Position numbers and translations under genes: made by a program. Shown one piece after another: positions 48,571 to 62,453 of a stretch of DNA of 64,000 nucleotides. The notes under the pieces were generated by a model. That model saw nothing but the letters and a program-made list of their open reading frames with translations. It searched no databases and was not told where the DNA came from. The number at the start of each line of letters is the position of its first letter. Position 1 is the first letter of the stretch. Source of the stretch: Dasypus novemcinctus (lineage: Eukaryota > Chordata > Mammalia > Cingulata > Dasypodidae); contig NC_092216.1 of the NCBI RefSeq assembly GCF_030445035.2, positions 15,935,405-15,999,404 of the forward strand. The letters are read 5' to 3'.

Positions 48571-51500
48571 CACAATTTTTACCAAAGTCCTTCATTGTAG
48601 TTTTGATTTGCATTTACATGATGGTAAGTGATGTTGATTATGTTTGTTTGTGCTTTCCGACCATTTGCATATCTTCCTTGGAGATAGTTCTGTTAAAGTG
48701 TATTGTCCATTTTTAAATTGGGCTAGTTTACTTTGTTGTTAATTGGAAGGATTTCTTTAAATATTGTAGAGAAAAACCCTTTATGGATATTTGCTTGTAC
48801 AATATTATCTTCTTTTGGGTAGGTTGTTGTTGTACTTTCATGGTAAAATGATTTGAGGCTAAAAATTTCCCATTTTGATGAAGTCCGCTTTGCCTAGCTT
48901 TGTTGTTCCTGTTTGTGCTTTGGGTGTACACACTAAGAAACCATTGCCTAACTCAAGATATTGAAAGGGCTTACCTTTGTTCTAAGCATTTGATAATTTA
49001 GGTATTTAGGTCTTTTATCCATTTGATTTCCATTTTTATATGGTATGAAGTCATTCTTTTTCTTTTATTTCTTTTGCAAAAGTAGATTCAGTTTCCTCCG
49101 TACCAGTTTTTGAAGAGACAATTTTTTTCCAATTTAATTGTCTTTGCCACTTTGTTGAAAATCAGTCGGCCATAAATGCAAAGGTTGATTTCTGAACTTC
49201 AGTTTGAGTCTTTTGTTCTATGTCTGTTCTTTCGCCCATACCATTCCGTTTTGATTAATGTGGCTTCATCATATGTTTTAAGTTCAGGAAGTATCGGTCC
49301 TCCTACTTCAGTCATCTTTTTCACGAAGACTTTAGCTATTCAGCACCCTTTACCATTCCATCGAACTTTGGGGATTGGTGTTTTATTTGTTGCAAAGGTT
49401 ACTCCAAAAATGATTGATATTTTAATTGGAATTGGATTGAATCCATAGATTTGTTTTGATATGATTGACATCTTAGCAATATTTTATCTTCCAATCCATG
49501 AAACACTGAATATCCTTCCACTTACTTGAAATATTTAGCAGTATTTTTTGCTTTCCTCAGTCAGAGCACTTTAGAATCTTGGTGAGACTTTTTTCCAAGA
49601 TATTTAATTGTAATAGTCGCTATTGTGAATGCAATCTTTTTTTCATAATTTCTTCTTTTGTTATTCATAGAAACCAACAGTGCTTGTTGATTCTGTACTC
49701 CTGCACTTTCCCGAATGTGTTTATTAGCTCTGGGAATTTTGTTACGAATTTTACAGGATGTTCTGTATGTAAGATCATGTCATCTGCAAATAGAGACTTT
49801 ATTACTTCTGACTTTCCAGTTTGGATGCCTTTTGTTTTTTTTCTTTGCCTAATTGCTCTGACAAGGCTTCCACTACACTAAGGAATAATAGCATTGGCAG
49901 TGGACATCATTATCTTGTTCCTGATCTTAGAGGGAAATCTTTCATTCTTTCACCAGTCAGTAAAATGTTAGCTGTGTAATTTTCATGCTTGCTCTTTATC
50001 ATGTTGAGGAAGTTTCCTTTTATTCCTAGTGCTCTAAGTATTTTTCTCAAGAAGTGGTGCTGGATTTTGTCAAATGCCTTTCTGTATTCATGGAAATTGT
50101 GACTTTTTTTTTTCATTTGTACTGTTAATATGGTTTTTACATTAATTGATTTTCTTATGTCAAACGCATCTTGTGTACCTGGAATAAAGTCACGTTGATC
50201 ATGGTACATACTTTTAATGTATTTTTAAATTCAGTTTGCTAGTATTTCTGAGGATATTTTGCAACTATAATTATAAGAGATACTGGTCTGTAATTTTCTT
50301 TTGGTATCTTGATCTGGCTTCATTATGAAGGTGATGCTTTCCTTACGGATTGAATTAGGTAGTTTTCCCTTAATTCAATTATTTGCAAGAGTTTGAGCTG
50401 AATTGGAGTCATCTTCTTGGACTGCTTGATAAAGTTCCTTTGTGCAGCCATCCTTTTCTTTCCTGGGCTTCTCTTTTGGGGGAGATTTTTGATTACACAT
50501 TCAGTATCTTTACTAGGAATTGGTTTAACAGCTTCTATTTCTTCTTGAATCAATGTAGGTAGTTCATCTGTTTCTATGAATCTATCCATTTGGAGTAGGT
50601 TTCTCATTTATTGGCATATAATTCTTCAGAGTATACTCTTATAGTCTTTTTTATTTTAGCGTCTTCAGTATTAAGGTAACACTTTCCTTTTACCATATTC
50701 ATTATATTTTATCCTCTTTCTTTTTTCCTTTTCCAGTCCAGCTAAAGGTTTGCTGCTCTTACTGGCCTTTTCAAAGATACAGCTTTTGTTTTTATTGGTT
50801 TTCTCTGTATTTTTTTTCTGTAAATTGTATCTACTCTAATTTTTTATTTCCTTCCTTCCGCTCTATTATGTTTGTGTTTGCTCTTTTTCTAGTTCTTCCA
50901 GTTTTGAGTTTCCCTCTCTGCTTTTAAGCCTTCCTCTTAATGGTAAGCTTTTAGATCTGTAAATCATCCCTCTCAGCACCCTCTCTCTGCATCCCATAAG
51001 TTTTTTTTACCTTTCATTTTCATTTTCATTTGCTTCAGGGTTTTTCCTAATTTCACGTATGTTGTCCTCTTTGTCCCGCTGGTTGTTTACAAATATGCTG
51101 TTGAATTTCAATGTATTTGTGAATGTTCAATTTCTGTCTGTCACTGAATTCTTTTCTGTTTGTGCAGCAAATACACATTGCACATTTTCAGTATTTTTGA
51201 GTTTTTGGAAATTTGCTTTGTGACCTAGTATATTATCTGTCTTGAACTCCTCTGTTGCTGTTCTCACTAATGTTGATAAGGGTGTATTGAAATACCCCAC
51301 TAGAGGCATCTATTTCTCTTCAGTTTTGTCGGTATTTGCCTTTACGAATTCACACATATAAATGATTGTCCCTTCTTCTCGTTAGATTACCCTTTTATTA
51401 ATATATACTGTTTTCCTTTGTCACAAGAGTTTTGAATTTAGTCTATTCTGTCTGATATAAGTTTTAGTACACCCTACTCTTTTGTGGTTACTGTTGATAT

Positions 51501-52500
51501 GTAAAATCATTTCCAACTTTTCACTTGCAACCTGATTGTGTCCCTGGGTTTAAACGACATTTACCTGTAGACAGCATATCATTGTGTCATATTTCCTTAT
51601 CCATTCTGCCAATCTGTGTCTTTTGCATATAGAGCTTAAACTATAAATATTAACAGTCAATGTTGTTACTGTAAGGATGGTACTTAACCGTTCTTTTCTT
51701 TTCCTCATATATTTTTATTTTTATTTCTCTTTTTATCCTTTTGTTTTTCTTAACAATAATCTTCCTTTCTACAATCACCCCAACCCTCTATGCTTGTTTT
51801 TGTTTTTGTTTTCCTTTAAACTTGCAGAATTTCTTTTAGTATTTCTTGAAGGGCATGACTTTTATTGCCAAATTCTCTCAATTTCTGTTTATCTGTGAAT
51901 ATTTTGAACTCTCCCTATATTCTGAAATACAATTTTCCTGGATAGAATTCCTGGACAGAATTCTTGACTGGCAGTTTTGTTCTTTCAGCACTGTAACTAT
52001 GTCATATCACTGTCTTCTCGCCTCTGTGATTGCAGAAGAGAAATCAACACTTAATTTTATTGATCTTCCCTTGTATGTGATGGATCTCTTATCTCTTGCT
52101 TTCAGGATTCTGTCTTTGTCTTGAACTTTTACAATCTGATAGGTACCTCTCTCAGGGCAGGTTGGCTAGGATTTGTTGTGCTTGGAATACGCTGTGCTCT
52201 GTGCTTTCTGGAAACGTACATCCATGTACCCCATGAGAATTCCAAAATTTGGAGCCATAACTTCCTCAGACACTACTGCTACCCCCTTCTTTTCTCCCTC
52301 TGGGATGCCCATAACATACCTGTTTGTTCATTTTGAGTTGTCACTCAATTATCTCAGTGTCTATTGAATTTATTTCCATGTTTTGGTCTATCTGCTTTAC
52401 TATTAGTGCAATTTTGGGTGTCCTGTTTTTGACATCAACAATTCTTTCCTCTGTTCAAATCTGCTCTTAAGTGTTTTTAGTAGTATATTTTAAATTTCTT

Positions 52501-52875
52501 TTTTTTTTTTAAGATTTATTTATTTTTATTTATTTAATTCCCTTCCCCTCCCCCGGTTGTCTGTTTTCTGTGTCTTTTTGCTGCATCTTGTTTCTTTGTC
52601 CGCTTCTGTTGTCGTCAGCGGCACGGGAAGTGTGGGTGGCGCCGTTCCTGGGCAGGCTGCTCCCTCCTTCGTGCTGGGCAGCTCTCCTTACGGGTGCACT
52701 CCTTGTGCGTGGGGCTCCCCTACGCGGGGGCACCCTGCGTGGCACAGCACTCCTTGCGCGCATCAGCACTGCGCATGGGCCAGCTCCACACGGGTCAAGG
52801 AGGCCCCGGGCTTGAACCGGGGACCTCCCATGTGGTAGACGGACGCCCTAACCACTGGGCCAAAGTCCGTTTCCC
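52501..52875 (-). mobile_element. DAS-type tRNA-derived SINE, complete, antisense
   Basis: Reverse orientation: an A-rich tail read as T run at 52501, then the G+C-rich body, ending in the tRNA-like head with the B box complement gggcttgaaccgggga. It is flanked by perfect 15-base target duplications, tattttaaatttctt at 52486-52500 and 52876-52890. Perfect repeats and high G+C suggest a recent insertion into L1 ORF1 sequence. Confidence 0.9.
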
Positions 52876-53289
52876 TATTTTAAATTTCTTACATTTGCCT
52901 TTCATCACTATGAAATCTGTTATCTTTTTATGTATGTTTGCAATTTATTCTGTATGTTCCTGCACTGTCTTCTTGATACACTTTATCTCTTCCTTTATTT
53001 TGTTGAGTTGATTAAGGATATTTGTTAGCGCATCCTTCATTAGTTGTTCCTATATTAGTCTCCTCCTGCAGTCTATTCATTACACTGTGCCTTGACTTCC
53101 TCTTTCTTATTGTGGCTTGTAAATGTTTGCTGATGTCCAGAAACCTGTTTATCTTCATGCACTTACTCAGATGGTTAATTTCCCTTTTTCTGTATGTTTT
53201 TACTTTTATTTGTTCTTGTATTAGAGAGTCCTGATTATCACTTGTTTCCACTAAGTCTATACCCTTTTGTAGTTGCTGTGTTGAATGGA

Positions 53290-53700
53290 AAATATATTAG
53301 GTCCACAAAAGAGAACAGAAAGAAGAAGAGGAAAAGAAGAAGGAAAAAGCACAAAGTGAGACAGAAATAAGAGGGGAAACAGTAAGATGAGTAAAAATTT
53401 TTAAATGTGAAAGTAAGCATGCAAAATCAAACAGAAGATCGGATACGGTAAGATGAAAAAAAAGACAAAATAAAATACAGAAAGGAAGGGAGAAGAGGGA
53501 CAGATGAAAGAGCAGAAACGTGGGGGGGAAAGGAAAAGAAGAGTAGGAATAATAAAAAGGTTAAAAGGAAGGAGAAAATAGAAATAGAAAAAGGAAAAGA
53601 AAAAGATAAGAGAAATGGGAGGAGGGAGGGAGGAAAAGAAGAAAAACGGAAGTAAAAGGAAAGAACAGAAGCAAAAATAAAAGAAACCCAAACAAACTAA
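53290..53700 (-). repeat. Polypurine/polypyrimidine tract in L1 5' region
   Basis: About 410 bases almost wholly A and G on the + strand, in the same place relative to ORF1 as 14405-14960. Ser/Phe/Leu-rich ORFs on the minus strand are low-complexity artefacts. Confidence 0.8.
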
Positions 53701-53814
53701 AGCAAAATCTTGGCTTCCCCCTCACACCACCAAGACTGGCTAGATTACTCCTATCAGGTTCCCTGTTGAGCAAATTGATGCATGCACAGCCCACCTGTCT
53801 CTAGGTGGGAGAAC

Positions 53815-56800
53815 CCAACAGACCAATCACAAGTAGTGAGACTGAATTAGGTTTCCAAAACCTCCCAACCAAGAGAAGCCCAAGAACAGATGACGTCACA
53901 GGTGAATTCTACCAGTCATTCTGGAAAGAACTAATACCACTCCTTCTCAAACTCTTCCAAACACCTGAAGAATAGGGAACATTACCTAACTTATTCTTTG
54001 ATGCCATTCTATGATGACGATGAGCATAATACCAAAGCCAAAAAAGACGTTACTAGATAAGAAAACTCAGACCAGTCTCTCTAATGAGCTTGGATGCAAT
54101 ACTCCAGAACAAAATACTTGCTAATCAAACCCAACAACACAATCATAGAAATAGACACCATTATCAAGTGGGTTTTATCCCAGGTGTGCAAGGTAATTCA
54201 CATAAGAAAATCAATCTACATAATATACCCCATTCACAGATCAAAGGGGGGAAAACTCATATGATCATCCCTATTATGCAGAATATACATATGACAAAAC
54301 ACAATAAAAATTCCAACAACCAACTCTCCTGAAATATAAAGTTAACTATCAAATTGATTTGGAATGGAAATTGTCCCTGAAGAGCCAAAAGCATCTTGAA
54401 AAATAATAGCAATTTGGGAGCTCTTTCAGTGCCTGGCCTAAAACATATTACAAAACTTCAGTGGTGAAAGCAGTAAGGCATTAGCATCAAGAAAGACAAA
54501 CTGATCAGTGGAATTGAATTGAGAGTCTAGAAATAAACCCTCACCTCTATAGCCAACTTTTTTCTTTTTAACACAGCTACCAAGTCCATATTACAAGGGC
54601 AAAATTGTCTGTTCAATAAATGGTGCTTGGAGAACTGGATATCCATAACCAAGTAAAGGAGTGAGTACCCCTATCTCACTCCCTATACAGTAGTTAACTA
54701 CAACTGCAAGCAGGACAATTGCATCCACCATCCATATGAGATCTAAGCCTCGTCTTGATATAGAGGTGGAGTGGACATCACCATGTCACAGTCCACAGGA
54801 TGGAGGAATAAAATATGGATTAAACTGGACTTACTGATAATCTACTATAGAACTATTGTGACTAGTAGTGGAAGGAATTGTAGCCTTCATGTGGAGAAAG
54901 TGGCCATGATAGTTGCTGAGGGCAGGAAAATGGAAGAAGAGTTGTGACGTGGGGGCACTTTCGGGATTTGTTTTTCTCCTAAATGATATTACAGGGACAG
55001 ATGCTGGGTATTATATATCCTGCCATAACCCATTGAATGGACTGGGGGATAGTGTAAACTATAATGTAAACTATTTTCCGTATGGTGCAGCAGTGTTCCA
55101 AAATGTATTCACCAAAACAATGAATGCGCCACAATGATGACAGAGGTTGTTGATGGGGGAGGGGTGGGATGGACATGGAGTGGGGGTGTATATGGGAAGC
55201 TCTTATATTTTTAATGTCACATTTTTGTGATCTATTTATCATCAAAAAATACAATTTAAAAAAATGATGGGATTGGGGAGGTGGGGACTGGGGTATATGG
55301 GACCACTTATGTTTTTCATGTAACATTTTGTGTGATCTATTAACTTTAAAAAAAGATAATTAAAAAACTAAATTATTTTTTTTAAAAAAGACATAAATAT
55401 AAAAGTCAGGACCATAAAACTTCTAGAGGAAGGGGTAGGCAAACATCTTCAAGATCTTGTGATACATGGTGGTTTCTTGGACCTTACACCCAAAGCATGA
55501 GTAAAGAGAAAAATAGATAAATGGATCCTTCTCAAAATTAAACACTTTTGCACCTCAGAGGTCTTTGTCAAAAGGGTGAAATGTCCACTGAGTCAAATGA
55601 GGAAAAATTTTGGAAATCACATATCCAATAAGGGTTTAATTTCCATGATATTTAAAGAGATGCTACAACTCAACAATTAAAACACAAACAGCACAATTAC
55701 AAACTGAGAAAAGAACTGAACAGATATTGACCAAAGAAGAAATAAAAATGAATAAATAAACACATTAGGAAATGCTTGTCATCATTGGTGCTTAAAGAAA
55801 TGCAAGTGAGAGCTACAATGAAATATGATTTCAAACTTATTAGAATGGCGGTGATTAAGACAGAAAACTACAAGTGTTGAGAGGATATGAAGAGGTAGGA
55901 ATGCTAATTTGCTGTTGGAAGGAATATAGAATCGAACGCCCACTGTGGAGGACTGTTCCCACGTTCTTAAGGTAGATGAATATAGATTTGCCACATAAAC
56001 TAACAATACCATTACTAGGTACATGCCCAGAATACCTGAGAATACTGACACAGACACCCACACATTTGCATTCATAGTGACATTATTCGCAATTGCTCAA
56101 AAGATGGCAACAACCCACGTGCCCACCAACCAATGAAACAAATGATAGTGTATGCACAGGAAGGAATATTTTGCAGGTCTAAGAAAAAATGAAGTGGTGA
56201 TGCATATGACAACATAAATGATCCCTGAAGTCATAATATTGTGTTAAGCAAGTCTAACTCACCAAGGAACAATTTTGTAAGAATGCCCTATAGGTTATGT
56301 AATCTCAGGGTGTGAAATTCTAGAATATAGGTCACCAGAAAATAGAATGAGGCAAGAGAATAGAAAGCTTATGGTTAATTTGTACCGAATTGGTAAGAAA
56401 AACATTGCTTATTATACTTTGGAAATGAATAGAAAAGGTAAAAGCACACCAGAGCAGTGTTATTATATTGATATAACAGTGTTTGAAAGGGGAAGTGTAA
56501 GGTCAAATATATTACTACAAGTTGTCCTAAAAAATGTAACATGGCACTGTATAACATAGTGAAACCTCATGTGAAGTATGAACATATTAATAGTGCATAT
56601 ATATGATTTAATTTCTTTTAAAATGAACAAATATGTGCTAATGTTACAATTTGATAATATGAGATGAAGAGAAATTATGCCAACTGAAAGAAGTAAGACA
56701 CAAAGTACTACATACAGTATATTTCCCTTTATATAAAATATAAATGTAAATCAGTTTATAAAGATGGATTAATGTAAGGAAGGATAGAGAGGTAAATGTT

Positions 56801-56985
56801 AACGGGTATGGAATTTTCCTTTATGGAGTAATGAAATTGTTCTAAAATTTTTTTTAAGGTGATGAATGCAGAACACTGTGATTATACTAAAAGCCATTGA
56901 TGGTTCACTTTGATGGAATGTGTGGTATCTGAATATATTTCAGTAAAACTGCTTTAAAAACATTAAAACTTAGTCTAATAATATC
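53815..56985 (+). mobile_element. Plus-strand L1, ORF2 3' half and 3' UTR, interrupted
   Basis: RT region at 53815-54540 (tcacaagtagtgagactgaa, RT-like ORF 54084-54332 with DAILQNKILANQ and HHYQVGFIPGVQG), then ORF2 C-terminal region from 55380 (aaagtcaggaccataaaact) to about 56170, and a 3' UTR to about 56985. A family T tail (54690-55370) splits the ORF2 part. Confidence 0.8.
54690..55370 (+). mobile_element. Retroposon tail (family T) inserted in + L1
   Basis: Starts near gcaagcaggacaattgcatc (equivalent to 19320) and ends after ttttaatgtcacatttttgtg and A-rich DNA. L1 ORF2 breaks off at ccctatacagtagtta and resumes at gacataaatataaaagtcag. The last 110 bases repeat the G-rich and 3'-end motif a second time (55265-55345), so two tail ends lie in tandem. 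Confidence 0.7.
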
Positions 56986-57049
56986 TATTGCCTAACAAGT
57001 TACATCATGGAAATCTCCTTGTATTCAAATGTGGCTTCTCTCTTTCCCA

Positions 57050-58245
57050 AACTCAGCAAATAAACTGAATATCTTCCCCCTGGCATTGGACATGACTCCC
57101 AGGAATGAGCCTCTCTGACACCAAGGGATTAGTACTAACTGCCAACCAATGATACATTTAGCAAAAGACATTGACCAATCTAGAGAAACATTAAATGCAA
57201 AAGACTTTTTACAGCTAAGTGGTTTCGAGGTCTCATTTATGGTTATCTCAGGAGGATCTCACCAACTTCCACAGTAAACAGAGTCTCTAATAGGAGGGAT
57301 TCTGAGGGCTTTAGAGACATCCAGACACTATAATAAGGCCCAAAACCCTGTGAAAATAACACCCCACTGGTGGGTCTTCATTGGCATATATGATAACCTG
57401 TTTCCCCAATGTAAGAGAGTTCAAATCATTGATAATTACCCTACATTTGTTTCTTCTTTCTTTTATTTGAACCTCTAATTAGCAGTATGCCTGTTACACA
57501 TGTGTCCAGGACACTTAAATCTTCTGTCTGTACATCTTCCGGTTGAGCCCTGAATCTCAACAGGTGTGGCCAATACCCATTCTCTAACTAGAGACTTACC
57601 CAGGACAACTAACAATATTTTGATGGTGGTAAAACACCATATCAAAAAGCTAAGAGTGTTTCCAACTGCCAGCAGGATTGTTCCTTGCACCTGCCCCATA
57701 CTGTCAAAGCCACTTCTCAATGTGAAGCAGAGAAGGCATCACCATCCCCAAGTCCTCAAGATTGAAGAATGAAGAAACACGTAAGGGAGAATGCCACTAT
57801 GGCTGAAGTAGTCTTATTATTATTGTAAAATAATGGAAGACCTTATAACATTGGTATAAAGGTAATGGTTCCCAGAGGTTCTGAGGGGAGGGAGAGGGAA
57901 GAATAACTGGAATTGGAATTTAGGGCATTGGAATTGTTCTGCATGACTTGTAATGATGGATACAGGCCATTATACCTTTTGCCAAAACCTATAAAAGTGT
58001 ATGGTGCAAAGTCTAAACTGTAATGTAAACTACATAGATCATGGTTCATAGCAATGCGTCAATATTGATTCATCAATTGTAAAATAAAAATTTAAAAAAA
58101 TGCATCACATTAATGTAAGATGTTATTAATACAGGAGAATATGAAAGGGGGAGGTGTGGGATATATGGAATCTTCTATACTTTCAATGTAACTTTTTTGT
58201 AATCTAAAATTTCTTTGAAAATAAAGTTTTTATATGAAAAACAGA
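57050..58245 (+). mobile_element. Older relative of retroposon tail family T, about 1.2 kb
   Basis: ccctggcattggacatgact and the following bases match the 5' half of 18240-19885 (ccctagtatgggacatgact). The 3' end, gaaaataaagtttttatatg, matches 22680-22700. Non-coding; ORFs over it match nothing known. Confidence 0.6.
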
Positions 58246-58400
58246 AGAATGAGCCATGTGCACTTGAGAAGAATGTGCATTCTGTTCTTTGGTTGATGCA
58301 TTTATATATATCTGTTATGTGTAGTTGATTTTAGTGTATTGTTCAAATCTTTCCCCTGGTTTTCCTATGCATTCACAGAGGATTAGAATCGCATGGAAGA
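58246..58400 (-). mobile_element. Small antisense L1 fragment
   Basis: aagaatgtgcattctgttct and following bases are an antisense ORF2 (endonuclease region) piece. Confidence 0.55.
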
Positions 58401-61400
58401 TAATTGGATAATATCTACACTTGGAGTTAAGCCCAGGTAAGCCCTGCCTAGAATAGCTAACTACAATGAATCACGGGCACAGGAGGTATACTAAATTTTG
58501 GAGTAGTTTGTTATTCAGCATTACGGTGGCAGTAGTTGTCTGATGCATCATTTGAGTACATTAGTCTGTCATTCCCAAGATTTGTAATGTACAGTCTGCC
58601 ATCTAAATGAAAATTTATCTTTTCTTGAAATACAGCTATTTTTACTCTTATGTTTATTCTTTATCACTTCCCAGGAGAATGTAGTTTGTGATGACTGAAA
58701 TAATGATTTTTCCCCGGTTATAAATGCCATGCCTGCAGTAGATTCAGGGTGGTATTATTTAGTTATGTGCTGAAATGAATGCTTAGAAATTCTTTTTTCT
58801 CTTTAGTTCAATATGCCTCCTATCTAAATTTATGTTTCTCTGTGCATCTCAACAGCTTGGTGATGCACGAAGCAGATGAAGAAGAAAACATATTGTTGAG
58901 AAAAATACGACAATATTGGCCCTGATGAAGGATGAGTTATTCCTCTGCAAGGACCCACTCTTGCTGATCAGTCCTTCAGTGTCCCAGGAGGCCTTCACAG
59001 CTGCAAAGTCAGCATGCGGCTTGGCCAATGTCATCCAATGTTGGTGCACAACTGGTCGATTTCTGAATGCCTTATAGTGGTTGCTCTCATTCTTAGGAGG
59101 TTACTCTCTGTGTCAGTTAAGTTGAGAGAACTTCAAGGGACCCATATGGCTTCCAAGACTGTCAAAACATTTACTCTCTTGCATTGTGCCACTATCATAC
59201 ATTAACCAATGATACGGTGGAAGCAGCACAATGTCAAATCCCGATATCATGGCCACCGAATCCTAACATTAGGTGCAGTATTTTATATCACAGAGTAAAC
59301 TACACCTTTAAACAAAATCCTTTATCATTTCCCAGTCCTTTCTTGCCTCTCTGTTTCCGTGACACCCACCATTATACACTTAATTTGAGAACAGAGTCTG
59401 AGAAAACTTTGGTGGTACACAGACCAGACCTGGGATTGACCATCTTGCTCTGCCTGACCCTCAGCTAGACCTGAAACAAGCCTTCGGGAACATGGAGCAC
59501 ACTGAAAGAAAATAGTGTATTCTCTCTGGGTCTGTCTCTAAAGGAAATGCTCGTTCTTTCTTCTAATGATTCTATTGCAGGACAGCTACTACCCAGTTAG
59601 AAAAGGAAGAGAAAGAAAAGCAACTTCCCTTCCAAATTTCTTCTTAGTGAGCACAGCTGGAAACTTTTCCATGAGTCTGGAAGCCCCCCTTGCTACTTAA
59701 ATGTTACTCACTCTGGCTCACCTTGGAGGCAGAGTTGAGAAAGGGCAATTGAGTCGATCAGGCAAGGAACAATTATGAAGCCACATTTCTCATTTCCTTG
59801 TGTCTCACAGTGAAAACTCAGGTATTTAACTCCAGGTCAAAGGACTTATATGAATTAATAAAGCACAGATGATACCACAAATGTGCATAAGTCTCAAGTC
59901 TTCCCACTGGAATTTTCTATGTGCCAGGCTCTATGTCCATCAACTAATTTAATTGTCACGGTATTCTGAATTAAGTTGTATTATTATCCCCTCCCACACT
60001 TTGGGGTGGGAAAAGTGAGACAGACCAGCAGCCGCCTAAATGTCTTCCACCTCTGCTTAGGGAACCCAAGTGGAGAGGCTTTGTCCAGATGGCTGAAGGG
60101 AGGACACTGTGAGCACACAGAGAGCACCCCAAAAGGGCAGGTGAACTTGGGGTGGGTTGGAGTTGGGTACTAAGCCAGCTTCTTCCCTGGGTGAGAGGCT
60201 CTTCTGCTTAAGCTTGGATAGTCTAGGTTTGTTTTGTCAAGGAAGACATATTCCCTTACCAGGTCCTCCAGGATATTTTGGTGATAAACGATAAACTACA
60301 CTCCTATTTGTCCTGTGCAAGGAAGAGACCTGCAATGAGTGCTGGAGCTAAAAAAGTTGTCTCCTCAATTTGCATTAGAATAATTTTCTCCACAGGCCTA
60401 GGAAATCAAATTCAGACCCTTCAGGTGTGCCTGAGGCTTAAGAATTAAGAAATAATTATGATTACAGAATCATTACATGCATGTCTTTATATTATAAAAT
60501 AGCAAATGTAAATATCTGAAACTGCTGAAACTGAGTGGATTTAGCCTGGACCTGCTATTGTGATGGTCATTCTAAACAGGTCTCACCCCTGTTTATGGTT
60601 GCTGTGGACTTAGCCTCATCCTGTGTATGCATACTGTTGAGATGGTAATTCTAGACTGGTCTCATCTTTGTTTATGACTATTTTTCAGGGTTGGGCTCAA
60701 TACTTGCCATTGTGATGGTAACCATTGTACCTTCTTGTGTGAATCCATAAATATTCTTGCTGTCCTGGTTCAGAGAAGAAAGATTTCAGACATCCCTGTC
60801 TCCTGTCCTTCAACAAGTGTTTATGAACTTGCTTTCTCTCATGACCATTGTGGAGTGGACTCCAATTTACCTGCTCCAGGCAAGAGCCCAGAGGAACCCC
60901 TGTGGGGTTTCCTTTGCAGGGAAGGTCAAGTGAAGGGCTCTGGCCCAAGTAACTTCTCTCCCACTCCACACCTGAGAGAACAATCTCACATACACTCAGC
61001 TAGAGTGGGACTGTAGAGGGTCTTTCATACAGGATGCCCTCTGACCTACTAAGCTCCCATAAACCCCACCGGGAGCTGCATTTAAAAGTGGAACTCCGGG
61101 AATGGTTGACATCCTCTTCCCCTTGATGACTGCCCTTCATGACTTCTGTTACTGAGCACATAACAGTCTCCCTTGCTTGGTCCCTTGAGGCTCATACCAC
61201 TGTGACCCCATATTTCCAGTGCTTTGTACCCAACAGTCTTAGAAAGCTTGGTAAATGACAAGCATTTACCCTGGATCTTTCTCTAGGTAGAAGTCACATC
61301 CCTCCTCTACACAGTTCCTGAGGGCACTGCCGTTAACAAAGTATAAAGTGACTAGAGTCAGTGTTTTCACTCTCTCTGAATTAGCTTTCTGACCTAGGTG

Positions 61401-61835
61401 AAAAAGGAGGTGAGGGATGGGAGAGGGAAAGAGTCCTTTAAAACCCTGCCTGGCACTCCAAGAGACTTGTACACACACCAGTTTGTTGGAATTACCTTTC
61501 CCTGGGGCCATTTCCATCTAGGTGCGGTACCTGGTCTGTATCTGTTCATTCTCCTCTGTGCCCCTACCCTGTTTGGCTTCATGATACACACCTGGTCCTT
61601 GTGTTTCCAGTGGTGGGTTTCCAGGATCTTGGCTACATTGCAAGAAAGATGTGCATTGATAGGTTAAGCATGTACAGGGTTTAATGAGAAATGAAGGAAG
61701 GCAACAGTGCACACTTGAAGCTTGAGTGTGGGCATGAACAAGGGTGAGATGTATGCTGGGACAGGGGCTTCAGTCTTATATAAGGCTGGCCTTCCTGTCC
61801 ACTGTATTCCTCCATGTAAATGAGGGTTTATGTGT
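58401..61835. other. Intergenic DNA without recognised genes
   Basis: The longest stretch in the window that looks single-copy. Composition is higher in G+C than the L1 parts. ORFs of 60-94 codons are scattered and match nothing I know. A degenerate tandem repeat lies at 60535-60735. No CpG island, exon pair or RNA gene was recognised. Confidence 0.5.
60535..60735 (+). repeat. Degenerate tandem repeat, about three units of 70-80 bases
   Basis: The pattern ttgtgatggtcattctaaac, ggtctcac, ctgtttatgg recurs as gagatggtaattctagac, ggtctcat, ttgtttatga and, weaker, as ttgtgatggtaaccattgta. Units are diverged. Confidence 0.45.
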
Positions 61836-62453
61836 TGTGTTAGTCAACCAAAGGGGTGCAGATGCAAAAATACCAGCACCTGTTGGCTTTTATAAAGATT
61901 GTGTGTTTGGGTAAAAGCTTAGTTACAAGGACCTAAAAGTCCAACTCAGGACTGCTTTCTCCCCAAAGTCAGCTGCCATGCCTTGAATCAAGATGTTTGC
62001 TGATCCCTGCAAATGTTTCACCTTCCCCTCTGGGCTTCCTCTCTCTCAGCTGCTGGCTGGCATAGGGCTTATCCCTCAGGGCATCCTCTCTCTCCTGGAA
62101 TAGGGCTCATTTCTTTCCAGATCTTCAATATCTTCTCTTTTGAAGGTCATCTGAATGGCTCATCTCTCTTCCCAGGGCCCCAGGATGAAAAGTGACAGAG
62201 CTCTCTCTCTTCCTGTATATCTTTTTGAGTAAGTGTCCGTTTGTATCAACCTACCAAGGAGGCAGGGAATCAGCCTGAATCACACCTTACAGAATGACAT
62301 GGTCAGAGCAAATCTCTAATCTTAACACACCCTTGATTTAATTAAGAGTCCCTGAAATGAATCCAATATAATCAAAGGGGATAACACCCAGAAGAATAGA
62401 TTACTTTACAAACATAGGTTTTCTCATTGGGGGTCACAAAAATCTCGTGTCCA
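61836..62453 (-). mobile_element. Solo LTR (family R), with 5-bp target duplication
   Basis: Minus-strand start TGGACACGAG and end GACTAACACA. Flanking 5-base duplications tgtgt lie at 61831-61835 and 62454-62458. Its 3' part, gtattttt-gcatctgcacccctttggttgac on the minus strand, matches 63650-63680. No internal retroviral sequence is adjacent. Confidence 0.8.

Larger units (their letters stand above)
48571..53740 (-). mobile_element. Near full-length antisense L1, decayed
   Basis: In minus-strand order: purine/pyrimidine 5' region (53290-53700), ORF1 N-terminal part (53251-53012), ORF1 C-terminal part (about 52130-51860), endonuclease region (51309-51127: GYFNTPLSTLVR), EN-RT linker (50607-50323), RT (50209-49910: RDFIPGTQDAFDIRKSIN, EYRKAFDKIQHHFLRKILR) and the ORF2 C-terminus to about 48600. 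A DAS-type SINE splits ORF1. Stops and frameshifts occur throughout. Confidence 0.85.

Noticed and set aside
52530-53011. Overlapping ORFs of 79-105 codons
   Set aside because: They are readings of the antisense DAS-type SINE and its flank.
58853-58925. Possible small exon (acceptor-like ctcaacag, then an open frame ending IRQYWP)
   Set aside because: No partner exon, no recognised product, and acceptor-like strings are common in T-rich DNA.
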